In this document: one piece after another, positions 34,668 to 47,663 of the stretch | Numbering within the stretch: the first letter of the stretch is position 1 | Layout of the letters: every line of letters starts with the position of its first letter | Source of the DNA: Zerene cesonia | Lineage: Eukaryota > Arthropoda > Insecta > Lepidoptera > Pieridae | NCBI RefSeq assembly: GCF_012273895.1 | Contig: NC_052107.1 | Location: 2,666,001 to 2,730,000 of the forward strand | DNA: 64,000 nt | Reading direction: 5' to 3' | The notes under the pieces: generated by a model | What the model saw: the letters and a program-made list of their open reading frames with translations, nothing else | What the model was told of the DNA's origin: nothing | The model's database searches: none | Made by a program: the position numbers and the translations under genes

Positions 34668-35889
34668 AACAATGTATAAACCCACCCACGTACATTTTTA
34701 CAGATACTTAACAAACTAAAACTTAGTGTCAATGTGCTAAATTATTAAATCCTGCATATAGTGAAGGTATCTTCATTACACATTAACACAAATGACATCC
34801 AGCTGAGTACAGAGCAATGTCTTACAAACCCACAAGGCGCTTATGTCGCGTATTCTATGTAAAACCGTCGTTGGTACGAGATTAATTCCATCAATAGTAA
34901 AGCGTATCAAACTGTTCCTGCTTAGTTAATGATATAACTTTGCAAACTATCAAGAGATTAAATGTGTGACGCTTAGGAATAAATTTATAGATACTATTGC
35001 ATAGCGCCTCCTATGTACAATAATTTATATACCGTTTTTTATATATATTATTTATATACAACATATTACCTTACCTTTAAATGTAATAGAAAGTTATCTC
35101 ATTCTTCTAGAACATTTTCAATTATTCCCTTTTAATAATAATTCATTCCTTTCCGATTTAATAAAATATTATTTCCACGTTCAAATGATATAAACGAGTG
35201 AATAATAACACTATAATTTTCTGTATAAACGCTATATAAAGCTGAAACCAGTGAAATTAATTAAAAACATATCAACTGACAGTGCTAATTAATTAAACGC
35301 AGCTACAAAACTTCATTGAACAAACAGCGTATTTCATTTAGCATAATTGTAACAATCCCTCATAAAATCAGTTGGTGGGGACGGCAATTTATGACAGAGT
35401 TCCAGCAGTTATACTGAGGTGCTTATAATGGAAACAATATTGTAATCCTGCGTCAAGCCCGCCAGCTTGATTTATTAGCATTGTTCTACGTTCTCGTGTA
35501 GTCTGCAGACTGAATCTTCATGGTTCACTGAGTTCAAATAAACCCCGACTCGTGTTTGGACAAACTTGATGCAATAAAGTTAGATCGATAAAGGAATACT
35601 GGGCTTAAGCGGCGCATTAAGTGGCTTTCCGGTCTGGATAACAATATCTATATCTCCATCGTTTAGCGGGCACGCCGCGGTCCTCAAAGTAATTTAAAAC
35701 GATTTAGTTAATAAATTATTTGTTATTTTGTGTTACTTGCAATCACTTTCCAAAGCGTGGAACATAAAAATACAATTTCATGCCTACAGAGCAATGTTCG
35801 TGCTAACACTGTAATGCAATAGCAGTCTTATAATTTCCAAAGAACGTTCAACTCCTGCATGATATTTTTAGGGCTGTTGAACTGTATAG

Positions 35890-35990
35890 CAAACATTGAC
35901 GTGAGTGTGGTGAATCAGTGGCCAGTGGGAGGGATGTGTCTGCGGACGGAACTCCGGGTCACCGCCCCGCCCCATTAATAAGACGACGTT
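35890..35990. promoter_or_regulatory. GC-rich island, candidate regulatory element
   Basis: About 100 bp of high GC, including CACCGCCCCGCCCC, in AT-rich DNA. No long open frame or splice signals. Confidence 0.25.
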
Positions 35991-36890
35991 GCTCGGTAAT
36001 CGAATATCCACACAACTATATTGTAAAACCAATTTCATGTGTATTCTCTTGACTAAATGTTGACTTTAATGCACATTGTGGTATTTTAATATGTGTTACT
36101 TTTTATTTATCATTTTTCTTGAGATTATCAGTTTCATGATCAAAGAAAATAGATAAATAAATGGAACACGAAATATGATACCTGAATAAAAGCTATGAGA
36201 AAACCGATGTCGACAAAACATAAAGCATTTTATTCTAAGATAAGCAAAACTATAAATAGTCATAACTCAAGATCATCATAAAAATAGAACAAAGGAGCAA
36301 AAATCGGACCCAGAAAAAACATAACACATTAGGTTCAAGTGTTACGATAATAGTTTATAAGCACACGTTATCGTCTAACTTAGTCTAGAGTGCTCTCGAC
36401 GTAGTGTTGGGTACATCCTCGTTAGGTGATCTCACAATGGCTGCTCCTTGCCAACTCGTTACGGAGGCTTCCACTCCGATGCTTTCACTCGTGTTTACAT
36501 CACTATTGTAATATAATTTTGCACCGAGCTTCGTGCTTTTCAGAGAACTGTAGTGTACTTGTTTCGCGCGTAAACGCTACGTTATACTGCCGAACTAGAA
36601 AATGCACTTCCCTGCTTTTGAAACTGTTTACCCAATTTTAATTTGAAGTGTCTTTATAGAAGTTGTTACATAAGAGCATATATGTAAATTGTAGATAGTA
36701 GTTATTATTTATTTATTTATCAATTGTTTATTGCTATGTTGATTTGTTTTAAAAGCTCTTTGATATTACAAGGTTGTTTGGTATGAACTATGAATATTAA
36801 AGATTAGAGAGTTAGACAGAAAATACGTTTATTATGGACACATATACATAAAAAAGAAAGAAAACAATCGAGGTCACATAGGTACCTACT

Positions 36891-36893
<3 letters not shown>

Positions 36894-36955
<62 letters not shown>
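36894..36955. repeat. TA microsatellite, about 62 bp
   Basis: About 31 uninterrupted TA units, the longest simple repeat in the window. Confidence 0.95.
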
Positions 36956-36958
<3 letters not shown>

Positions 36959-37039
36959 CGAGTATCTGATTTACAGTGTATTGACAGTGGAAGTTTTAAT
37001 GTTCAAACTATCTATGAGTAACATACGTAATTCTATTTG

Positions 37040-37378
37040 TTTTTTTTTTTTTTTATGTCATAGCGGGCAACTGAGCTGGTGGTTCGCCTGATGGTAAGCG
37101 ATCACCACCGCCCATGAACATTCGCAAAGGTTGGGCCTCTGCGAATGCGCTGCTCGCTTTTTTGGGATTAGGGAAAAGGAAAGGATTAAAGACTGGAAAG
37201 AAGGAATGGACTGGGGCGGGTGAGGAAAAGGAAACGGGCCACCGGCTCCCCCACTCACCGTACGAAACATAGTGGCATGCCACTATTTCACGCCGGTTTT
37301 CTGTGGGGGTGTGGTACTTCCCCGGTGCAAGCTGGCCCAATTCGTGCCGAAGCGTGTTCGACTCCCACAATAAAATCT
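37040..37378 (-). repeat. Poly-A retroposon, family H, nearly intact copy
   Basis: Minus-strand copy of 27430-27775, with its poly-T at 37040-37054 and the TTTTATTGTGGGAGTCGAA head at the right end. The 105-codon frame is kept without a stop. Confidence 0.85.
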
Positions 37379-37498
37379 AGAAAGCAAATTAGCATTTTTT
37401 TTATTTATTAACTCAAACTCGAACATTTGTTCATTCAACAAGACTTCCTTCAAAAGCGCTTTTTGTTGATTTGGTTCAAAATACATATTTTAATATTA

Positions 37499-37555
37499 AC
37501 CACCGCTTCGGAAAGCAATTTCTGAGAGGTGCCGACAAGAAACTCTGTAAAATTA
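37499..37555. repeat. Short retroelement fragment
   Basis: CACCGCTTCGGAAAGCAATT and GACAAGAAACTCTGTAA resemble 13001-13064. It lies just beyond the family H copy and may be part of an older element. Confidence 0.4.
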
Positions 37556-38399
37556 TTATATCCTAACTTAATTATGAAACTGAATTTTATAATTGGTAAC
37601 AATAACCACTGCATTTATGGATTCAATTAAGCAAAATATAAAGAATTTATTTTATTTTTCTTTAATTTCACATTCATTGATTCGAGATACGAAGAATAAT
37701 AATTTAATCTTTAGGAGCGTATCAATTGGCTGTATTTAAAATAAATTAGTTATTACAGTAATAATAGTAAACTAAGAATACATTTATTTTTGTTTATTAA
37801 TATTATTTTTACCTTTAAATTGCCGGCCAGTTGTCTATTGCATAATAAATTAATCTTTCGAATTTACCACAAATACAAATAAAATCTCATGCGATACAAT
37901 CTACAACTAAAACTCGTTGTTGAAAACAATAAATAGTTTCTTTGTTACATGATAAGACGGAACAAACCCTGCGAATTTCATTCCTCGTGTAATGATGAAA
38001 TGAATGAAAATAATTACTTGGCTAGCGTGTGTTGAAATAGAATGAATATGTAAGGGTATTGATAAAAGTGCGGTGAAATAATTGATGTTGGGAACATGTA
38101 ATTATATTTATCGACGTATGAATGTACACAGAAAAATTGATAGTAAAATGGAATATGGAATAAGTATGGATGAAAATTGTGAGTAATTGACGCTTAAGTA
38201 ATTAATTTCTACTATTTATTAATTACATTTACGATTTTTTTGAAGATAAATGGGCATGGGTGTAGCAAAGTTTATTTACTCAGATTAATATGATTTTCCA
38301 CGATCCTCGTAATATCTAGATAGTATTTGAGCGTATTTGAAATCCGTAGTCAGTGTTTTTGTATTATTTTGAAGAATTTCGTTGTGATCATTATTTTCT

Positions 38400-38563
38400 A
38401 CTAACGGTTCGCCCCTGCTTCACCCTTGGTACAAATATAGCCTATAGCCTTCCTCAATAAGTGGACTATCTAATACTGAAAGAATTTTTCAAATCGGACC
38501 AGTAGTTCCTGTGATTAGTGCGTTCAAACAAACAAACTCTTCAGCTTTATAATATTAGTATAG
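38400..38563 (+). repeat. SINE-like element, family A
   Basis: Collinear with 82-253: TTCGCCCCTGCTTCACCC head, CGGACCAGTAGTTCCTGTG core, CTTTATAATATTAGTATAG end. Confidence 0.8.
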
Positions 38564-40189
38564 ACAACATACCTATTTATATGAGCTTATTTTGCGTTCT
38601 GTCGCTATTTTATTACCTTTATGAAACTTTTAACACTACAAACAACATCCATATATCTACTTATAATATATACTTGATAAATGCAACGTAAATAATTAAA
38701 CTGAAATGGTAATCTAAAGTAAATCATTAAGTATTGTGTTAAAATATAAGCGGCGGTGTTAAACTAAAAATCCATTGCATTTAGTCCCATTTTCTTAAAG
38801 TACAACACCCTAAAACAAACTTACTGAAATTATAAAAAAAAACCCTTTTTAAATCCGTTAAAATTTATTTTATTTCAAGATGCATAGATAAGCAAAGTGT
38901 TCTATATCTAGACCACAGATTTTTTTAATTTTTAAAACCTTTTCATTTGATCGTGAATCGAAATAGATGTTTTTAAAATGCTTTATAAGGACTGAAGGGA
39001 GATTATCCCTCCCCTGGTTCCTACTTAAATACTCATCGTTTGGATGGGATCGCCTCGTACAGATACTTAATACTTTAGTAATCCAGATAAAATTTGCCAA
39101 TAAATAGAAAAACAAAATAGAAAAATATATCGTTTCCCAAAATCGATAATATTATTTTTTGTAATAATAATGCTGTATTTATATCTTATTTTGTATAATA
39201 TTGTTCTAAAATCAATACATACATTTATTTCAATTCTGATAACGTAAAGTTCATTTTTACAGTTGTATTTTAAATTAATGTTTATTTTTGTTCCAGGTAA
39301 TTACCTATCAATTACAATGGGACGTGATGTTTTTGACTACTGTAAGAGAGACTAGGTATTGTTAGGTCATAATCAGTTTACGAGGTACCTATATAATACA
39401 TACTATAAAGCTAACGTTTATTGTACCATTTTCATGTTTTCTTTAAATAGTAGATAAATAAATGTGTGTAAAAGTATGTATTATACTCTATTTCGCACAC
39501 ATTTATTTGTTTATTAAACCTTCATTGCTGATACAAACAGATACAGGTATAATCTATTTTAATGAATGTTTAAATTCATTAAATGTCACGGTTTAATGAT
39601 CAGCGTGTCTTGTGACATACAGGCCTCTTTCACCCGCTTCCATTCTGTCCCATACTTGAGTCTTGGCGTTATTCCACCAATGTTTTTAATCATCCCTCCA
39701 TCTTTTCAGTTGTCTGCCTTTCTTTTTTTTCATCACGTGGTTGACATTCTATTAATATATGCGTCAATTTTGTTTTACTGTATTTGTTCATCACCCTCGT
39801 AGTTGCCTCACTTTCTTTATTATACTTTCCCCCTTGGTTATGGAACTAATTCTTCAGCTGATTTACGTGCTTAGTGTTACGCCTTAGTTTCACTACTTAC
39901 ACATAGTTATTACAAATAATACTAATAGTATGTTCACTTACCATTTAGCTTGAACCAAAAAGGGAAATCCTTCAATAATATTGTTCAATATACGAATATT
40001 TTTACTATGGGAATATGTATTATTATAACGAAACAATGTCGTATTCGTGCCAACAATTAGTCTGATTGTTTTTCTTCAAACCATAACGGTTAGTGTAATT
40101 ATAGTCAGTTATTCAAGTCGAACTCAGCGCACAATGAGAAAGTTTGAACAATGCCTGTTATCATTACTAATGATAAACAATTATAACCC

Positions 40190-40335
40190 GAACGATTTGT
40201 CCATACTAATCATAAACGCGTAAGTAACTCTGAATGTCTGTTTGTCTCTCCTTCACGCCTTTACCACTGAAACGAGTTGTATGGATTTGGTACAAAGATA
40301 GTGTGAGACCTGAGATGGGACATAGGATTGATTCC
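40190..40335 (-). repeat. SINE fragment, family G
   Basis: TCCATACTAATCATAAACGCG, GTCTGTTTGTCTCTCCTTCACGC-type and GATTTGGTACAAAGATAG segments in the order of a minus-strand lepidopteran SINE; decayed. Confidence 0.55.
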
Positions 40336-41369
40336 CGTAGTGGCCATAGGTTTCTTCTTCTTCTTTAGTTCTTTATAATTGTTAGGTAACATAAATTATA
40401 TGTTTATTTACAAGTAACGAATAATGTATTCAAGCATTATACATGCACGGTTTGAAGGATGTGTTGAGACGAGCGGGGAAAATGGAAGTGAAAGAAATAT
40501 GTATTGTATATCAAAGAACAAAGAAAAGAGCAAACGACCCGTTAACCGGGTGAACAGGTTTTTATCAAACATTTTCCTATAGCTTTGAGCGATACCTTCT
40601 AAAGCATGTTTAAGATACAACCCATATTGTATTAAAAAAAAATTATTGAATAATAATAATTATAAGCACATGATAAGCACATACAGCGACAATTGAAACC
40701 GTTCTATATTTATGTGAAACTTATTTAAGCGAATCACAACGCAACACAATTGACACAATTTATTTAAATACTTAATCATCACTGCCATCCATTGTTGCTG
40801 TCACAATTGAGAAGTGTATAGAAAACGAAATCTATTATATTTTAATGTTGTTACGATTGCTTTAACTTTCTCCGTTCACGGTATACTGGTTATGTCCTCG
40901 TGTCTATGACTAAGATGAGTTATAATTAATTTTCTCTAGAGGAATATGCAATGTTGTACACGCGTATCGCGCGTTCTAAATTATTTTAGACTTATGTCAT
41001 AATGGGCATGCGAAACCATATTGCAATTTGGAGACTCTAGTCGTAAGATAAACACAGGATGTGCGTAACTATTTTCCAAATTCATGAATAGTTATTTGGT
41101 TAGTACTAATCAAATATTTATTTATAGAATGGAACAAGTTTAAATCCTCACAACGAACATTCAAATTTGGCTTTTATGATCCAATAAGAAGTATTAATTG
41201 CAGAGTTATTACTCCGACATTTTATTTTATAACACTGAATTAATGAATAATTAAATCTGAATTTAATCTCAGTCCCATTATTTGATCCCCAGATATATGG
41301 AGGTACGTTAACCTTTAACCTAAATTGTTAAATCTGGATGACCTACGTGTCCGGTATAATTTAAACTAA

Positions 41370-41640
41370 GAACGTAGTTGAGGGTCAAAGTACGGGCAAA
41401 TTGACCATAAACCCTGAGGTTGTCTTCTGAGGTCAGCGAACATTTTTGCGAAGGGACAAGGGCTAAGACAAGGTGAGCGTGATTTATTCAATCACCCTGG
41501 ACAGATGGGCTTGTTCCCTTTAGTAATTGACGTGTAAAGCTTGCCTGGCTTTGCCAAAGGCGTTAGGTTCGAATTAAATGTCACAATCACATTTGGGCTG
41601 CCAGTGGCTTTGTAGATTTGCATTGTACACAACATGAAAA
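41370..41640. promoter_or_regulatory. GC-richer island, candidate regulatory element
   Basis: About 270 bp of near-balanced base composition between AT-rich flanks, with stops in all frames. Candidate conserved non-coding sequence. Confidence 0.2.
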
Positions 41641-43520
41641 CGGAAAAGTATTTTTTTCATATGAGAGACGAAATGAAATGTGTTTTTTGAAATAGATGTT
41701 GTCAATATATAAAAAAATCGAGAAAAGTCTTTAAACCATTAAACTATTGTCTATTATCTCGCCGTTTGAATTGAAATAATAGCATTATATCAACAACAAT
41801 ATATATCAGATATTAGGTTATATACCTAATACAGAATAACAGATACAACTGCTATTTGTGTAATAATAGTTCTATTTAAGATCTATCTTAATGAAGAACC
41901 GTTGTTACGAGCACGGCAATAAACCACATACTACTAAGTGCTCGAAACTTTATAATGTGTAAAATCTATGTTGCGTATTTCTACGCCTGTTTTGATGATC
42001 GATACTTCTTCGAAAGTAGGTCGTTGGATGACATAATTCAATCATGTCTTTTCTGAAAGTTCGGAGCTTTATACAATTTGGTCGATAGAATATAAATTTT
42101 TACAATAAAAGCATCATTTAGTAGGTGAAATATTTGTTGTGGTAACGAATAAATCGGTTATAAAGGTATTGTTTTCGAAAAATGCTTGACGATATGTATC
42201 GATAATAGGGTACGGCTATTTCATTGGCAACATAAAAAACAGTCTACAAAGACGAACTGATGTTATAAATTTGGTTAATTGACGGCGTTTGAATCACCCT
42301 GAGATTCTCCAATATTGTCATAACTTTATGCCGGAGATGTCTAAGTTTTGATAAGTTTCTGAACTCGTCAATACCTGCGCTAATGCAATTGATAAAGTTT
42401 GGTCGCGATGCAGACAGATACGAGATGCCTGTTATGAAAATAAAATGCGTTCTAAATTTAAAGATATGTTCCAAAATTCAAATTGTAGTCCCGACACGAT
42501 CATGCTGTATTACATGCATTTTTAAATGGGATTTAGATAATCGAGTATTAACGCGAAAGATATATAATTTTCCATAGCCTTTTCGTTTTAAAACACAGTA
42601 TCTGCATAACATGTATACAATATTTCCCATGTTAAATTTTACGCCTTAAAAGAGGCCTTGTTCCGTATATAGGTTTATTCAGGAATAAAAAGGTATGTTC
42701 TATTTGATGGCTCTGACACAAAACTTGGTGAATATTATAGCAAGCTTTCACACGTTGTAGGGATAGTAAAGAGGCATTATGGCGCTCAAGTCACTTTTAT
42801 GGCGTGCATTTTAAGATATAAGTCGGTTTGACATATATCGCTGCGAGGCTTTAAATTTCTTTTTCTTTATTTAGAAATAACCTGGATATAGGTGGTTAGT
42901 TAAATTTATTGAAACATTTATAAACATATATTTATTTTGATTGGTCAAAAAGTTGTAATTGTTTAATATTGCAGAAGATATAGAAAAATGTACATACAAT
43001 AATCTAATGTTTATAATTCATGAGATGTGGTTGGTAAACTAGGTCTAGCTACAAGTTAAAACTCAAACAGTACGTCAATTTTACGTGAAACGTTTTAAAC
43101 TTTTTTCAAATATAAAATGGTCAATTGAGATTCTTAAAATTATGCAAAAGAATACCTCAGAGTACATTTCATATAAAAATATTTTAAATTAAACTCTACT
43201 ACAAAGACGTCTGCAACTTCTCAGTAAATTCAATAATTTGCGAATCCTTCAACATAGTTGTAAAATATTTCCTTCGCAGTGGTAGAAATCTTTTTTATAA
43301 CTTTCTTAGAACGCTGAGAATTTGAAAGTAAAACAATAAAATATTTTAAAGTACCAACTGTTCTTCATATATTAACAATCCTATTAGATAATATTTTAAG
43401 GACTTTGTAATAAAAATAAATTCGCAAGAATTAAAAACTTCTAGATGTGGATAGCTGTGTGTTCGATGCCCGTGTAAGAATAGTAAAGATATAATAACTC
43501 GGAATGTATAAGGCCAATAA

Positions 43521-43638
43521 TACTCCTCCGAAACGGCTGAAACGATTTTCATGAAATTTTGTGTCCATGTGCAGGTAGGTCTGAGAATCGGCATACATCT
43601 ATTTGCGTATATATACTGCGTTTGCCGGGTCGGCTAGT
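43521..43638 (-). repeat. SINE-like element, family D
   Basis: Minus-strand copy ending ACTAGCCGACCCGGCAAACG; contains the ACTCCTCCGAAACGGCTGAA segment and the TTTCATGAAAATCG core. Related copies at 56650-56829 and 61890-62153. Confidence 0.75.
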
Positions 43639-44014
43639 GAAAATATAAAATCTACTCGATATATGCTCGAGACCATTTGGCTTTTCTGAAAATGAACCTA
43701 AATATATAATTATATCTAGGTCTGATAAGTGTTCGCGTATAAAAACCCCATATAAAATAAGGAAGATTAAAAGCTTTAACACTAAACAACTTTATAGTTT
43801 CTTTACCGTGCAACTAAATATGTTTCTTCTCCAACTTAGTTAGCTGGCGTGCTGTTTAAAGCGAGTACACCTATTTTAATCCTCTTTGTTGTTCGCATAA
43901 CCCTTTATGAATTACAATATTCCTTGGTATTATATATTGCAGCATACCGTCTGCAATTATTATTAAAGCTTTAGTTAAATTTGGTGAACGTCAATATTAC
44001 GATTTAACTTACCA

Positions 44015-44241
44015 ACTAGCATTCCGCCAGCGGCTTTGCCCGCATAGTTGCAGGAAAGATAGACCTGGTGTGTACCGGCAAAGTTCCAGTTCCCATTCGA
44101 TTTCCGGGATAAAAACTATCCTATGTGCTTTGTAGGATCTCAAACTATTTCTGTAGCAAATTTCAACATGATCGGTTTAGCCGTTATTGAGTTATAAATA
44201 GTTATAATACTAACACGACTTTCTTTTATATATATAGAAGA
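44015..44241 (+). repeat. SINE-like element, family E
   Basis: Starts ACTAGCATTCCGCCAGCGG, with CGATTTCCGGGATAAAAAC, AAATTTCAACATGATCGG, and ends TTATATATATAGAAGATTT. Confidence 0.7.
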
Positions 44242-44260
44242 TTTCATGTGAGTACATATA

Positions 44261-44337
44261 CATTGAATGGTTACACAGTCCTATTCTTCTTTATTGTGAT
44301 TTTCTTATTTTTTATTATTTTAGTTATAACTTAATAC
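44261..44337 (+). repeat. 77-bp segment duplicated across the gap (left copy)
   Basis: Starts CATTGAATGGTTACACAG and ends TAACTTAATAC directly at the gap. It is identical to 45338-45414 on the other side. Best explained as an unmerged contig overlap. Confidence 0.95.
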
Positions 44338-45337
44338 NNNNNNNNNNNNNNNNNNNNNNNNNNNNNNNNNNNNNNNNNNNNNNNNNNNNNNNNNNNNNNN
44401 NNNNNNNNNNNNNNNNNNNNNNNNNNNNNNNNNNNNNNNNNNNNNNNNNNNNNNNNNNNNNNNNNNNNNNNNNNNNNNNNNNNNNNNNNNNNNNNNNNNN
44501 NNNNNNNNNNNNNNNNNNNNNNNNNNNNNNNNNNNNNNNNNNNNNNNNNNNNNNNNNNNNNNNNNNNNNNNNNNNNNNNNNNNNNNNNNNNNNNNNNNNN
44601 NNNNNNNNNNNNNNNNNNNNNNNNNNNNNNNNNNNNNNNNNNNNNNNNNNNNNNNNNNNNNNNNNNNNNNNNNNNNNNNNNNNNNNNNNNNNNNNNNNNN
44701 NNNNNNNNNNNNNNNNNNNNNNNNNNNNNNNNNNNNNNNNNNNNNNNNNNNNNNNNNNNNNNNNNNNNNNNNNNNNNNNNNNNNNNNNNNNNNNNNNNNN
44801 NNNNNNNNNNNNNNNNNNNNNNNNNNNNNNNNNNNNNNNNNNNNNNNNNNNNNNNNNNNNNNNNNNNNNNNNNNNNNNNNNNNNNNNNNNNNNNNNNNNN
44901 NNNNNNNNNNNNNNNNNNNNNNNNNNNNNNNNNNNNNNNNNNNNNNNNNNNNNNNNNNNNNNNNNNNNNNNNNNNNNNNNNNNNNNNNNNNNNNNNNNNN
45001 NNNNNNNNNNNNNNNNNNNNNNNNNNNNNNNNNNNNNNNNNNNNNNNNNNNNNNNNNNNNNNNNNNNNNNNNNNNNNNNNNNNNNNNNNNNNNNNNNNNN
45101 NNNNNNNNNNNNNNNNNNNNNNNNNNNNNNNNNNNNNNNNNNNNNNNNNNNNNNNNNNNNNNNNNNNNNNNNNNNNNNNNNNNNNNNNNNNNNNNNNNNN
45201 NNNNNNNNNNNNNNNNNNNNNNNNNNNNNNNNNNNNNNNNNNNNNNNNNNNNNNNNNNNNNNNNNNNNNNNNNNNNNNNNNNNNNNNNNNNNNNNNNNNN
45301 NNNNNNNNNNNNNNNNNNNNNNNNNNNNNNNNNNNNN
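44338..45337. other. Assembly gap (1000 N), probably spurious
   Basis: Exactly 1000 N between two identical 77-bp contig ends. The true distance is probably zero with one copy collapsed. Confidence 0.95.
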
Positions 45338-45414
45338 CATTGAATGGTTACACAGTCCTATTCTTCTTTATTGTGATTTTCTTATTTTTTATTATTTTAG
45401 TTATAACTTAATAC
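45338..45414 (+). repeat. 77-bp segment duplicated across the gap (right copy)
   Basis: Identical to 44261-44337. Confidence 0.95.
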
Positions 45415-45462
45415 ATATATAATATATGTCTTGAGCTATCTTTCAGCATTCTTTTATTATAT

Positions 45463-45667
45463 ACTAGACGCTCATCCCGGTTCCGCCCGGATATCAAGAA
45501 TCCTGTTTTATCCCAAGCATTTAATCGAGGTAAAAACGTATCCTATCACCTAAGTCGGCTCACGCCCTCTCTGTATATCAAATTTTATCAAAATCCGTTT
45601 AGTATTTTCAGCGTGATTGACGGACAAACATCCAAACAAACAAACTTTTACATTCATAATATTAGAT
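45463..45667 (+). repeat. SINE-like element, family F
   Basis: Starts ACTAGACGCTCATCCCGG, contains TTTTATCCCAAGCATTTAAT and AAATTTTATCAAAATCCG, and ends CATTCATAATATTAGATTA. Confidence 0.7.
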
Positions 45668-46225
45668 TAATTCTATTCAAGAGATGTAATTTAAATGTTT
45701 ATTTTGTATATGGAATGCATACAAGGATTTTTGTCTCATGTTAAGTACTTCACGCTGTATTTTTAGAACACATACACAATTTCTCTACATTTCCCCTTTT
45801 ATCTATAAAGATAGATAGATTTATTGTTATGCCACTTTATCGTACTATTCACTTATCCGACGGAACGCAGTTCACCCATATAATACCATCAATTGATAAG
45901 AAACGAGCTCTCCCGATAAGTGGAATAATTCTGTTAGGAAAGCCACTTCTACAGATTTTATTGTCTCTCACAACTACTCGATTCTTGTCCGCCCTCGTAA
46001 AAGTCTAGACAAAACTCTGTCATAAGAAATAACGTTTCTAAGTGAAGTAAATTTTGTAGTAGAAAATTGCGGCTTGAAGTTAAAAGGCCATCGTATATAT
46101 TGATAGATTTTATCCATCACCTTAAAGTAGCAATAGTGTGAACAATTTATTATTAGTTCAGCACGCTTACTTCCCAGTTTAGTGACAAGAGTGTTAAAGA
46201 TACGAGAATATCCTGCACATTCCCC

Positions 46226-46470
46226 TTAGCTGGTGGTTCGCCTGATGGTAAACGATCACCACCGCCCATGAACATTTGCAGAGGCTCAGACCTCTGAGAA
46301 TGCGTTGCCCACTTTTAAGGGATAAGGGATAAGGAAATGATGGATGACTGGAAAGAAGGAACGGACTGGGAAGGGCTAGGAGAAGGAAATAGGCCTCCGG
46401 CTGCCCCACTCACCGTACGAAACACAATAGCAAGCTATTATTTCACGCCGGTTTTCTGTGTGTGTGGGGT
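46226..46470 (-). repeat. Poly-A retroposon, family H, decayed
   Basis: Minus strand. TAGCTGGTGGTTCGCCTGAT, the GCCCATGAACATTTGC segment, and TTTCACGCCGGTTTTCTGTG are recognisable; followed by a G-rich tract. Confidence 0.8.
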
Positions 46471-46714
46471 GGGGGGATGGGGGGGAGGGCGGTATTTATG
46501 TAAAAAAAATAGAAAATCTGACTCCTTTTTCGCCTGATCAGGAAAGCGCAATATGTGAATGAGGTGAAGCGTACATCTGCCTAATACTATGTGAAATTGT
46601 ACTGATCAGTAAAAAAATAACATTACACGGTATTTATTAGATCTAAATTAATATCTGATAATACAATGCCTATCTATTATTGCGGTATATTAACAGAGGT
46701 CTCGGAATGTTTAA

Positions 46715-46825
46715 CTGCGTGATTAATTGTCGACGGCCCTTAATTACAGCTGCCGCAATCCACATAGGGGGCGGGTTTCTGATTAGTTAAACTACCCTCA
46801 GTCTAATCGATAATGATAAGTAATG
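46715..46825. promoter_or_regulatory. Candidate enhancer: homeodomain and E-box cluster
   Basis: GATTAATTG, TAATTA at 46741-46746 abutting the E-box CAGCTG at 46747-46752, CTGATTAG and TCTAATCGATAAT lie within about 90 bp, with a GGGGGCGGG tract. The density of homeodomain-type cores in a locally GC-richer block is enhancer-like; not proof. Confidence 0.3.
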
Positions 46826-47663
46826 TACAATACTGATGTATTTGATAGGTATCTGATTATCTGAACATGGATGATGTATAATATTTTATATTATTTTCGT
46901 ACAAAAGAAATACCTTTGGACAAATAAAAATGATCTGATATGTTTGGTATTAAGAATAAACTCAATTTATAGCAAATACAGGTTTAGAAGATACGTTTTT
47001 TCTTTGCGCTATTGTTCGATGTGTATACACAGATTTTGTATAAAATATTCATTATATTTGGTTTACTTTTTCAATGCGATTAAAAATAGACGTAGATTTT
47101 CATATATGTATTATAATAAATATTCATTTGTCATTATAATATATAGAATACAGAATTTAAGTAAATACAAGTAAGTATCTGAAAATAAATATGATATTAA
47201 GATGCGACATTAACATGGCTTTACTCTATGGAACTGAGCTATTAGATGCAGTTTCAAACATAAAAAAACATTCGATAAAGTATCGGAACTACTTAATAAT
47301 TAAACTAATATTTTCCATTAGCGCGGTCGAGGTCATACAATATCGTCAATTGGTTTCCTTGTGAATCTCATGAATTATTTATAACTCTGCGCTTCTTTTG
47401 ACTCATAGATTATGTGGAACTTGATGAAGAATATATCTACCCTATAATGACGAGATAACTTTTGGATAGGATTTATTTTCCAAGCTTATATTTATGAGTA
47501 TTATGATTTCAAAAGTCCGCCGTCCATTAAAATGAATAAAATATTAAAAATCCGTAGTTATTTCTGTATAGAACACGTAATATTTTTAAACAAAAATATT
47601 GAAACAAGACCAAACACAAAGTTATATTAAAATGTACCCTTTTCGTCTGAAAGCAAGTAAACT

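Larger units (their letters stand above)
24156..44260. other. Long AT-rich stretch without recognisable genes
   Basis: No convincing exon or RNA gene. It carries the repeats listed separately, a mirrored NK-2-type motif near 31.38 kb, a 22-bp hairpin at 32.6 kb, GC-richer islands at 35.9 and 41.4 kb, and otherwise unique AT-rich sequence. Open frames in it (for example 26518-26748 and 39566-39802) have no recognisable domains or splice context. Confidence 0.6.

Noticed and set aside
44324..45340. 338-codon minus-strand frame
   Set aside because: Consists of N; no coding sequence.
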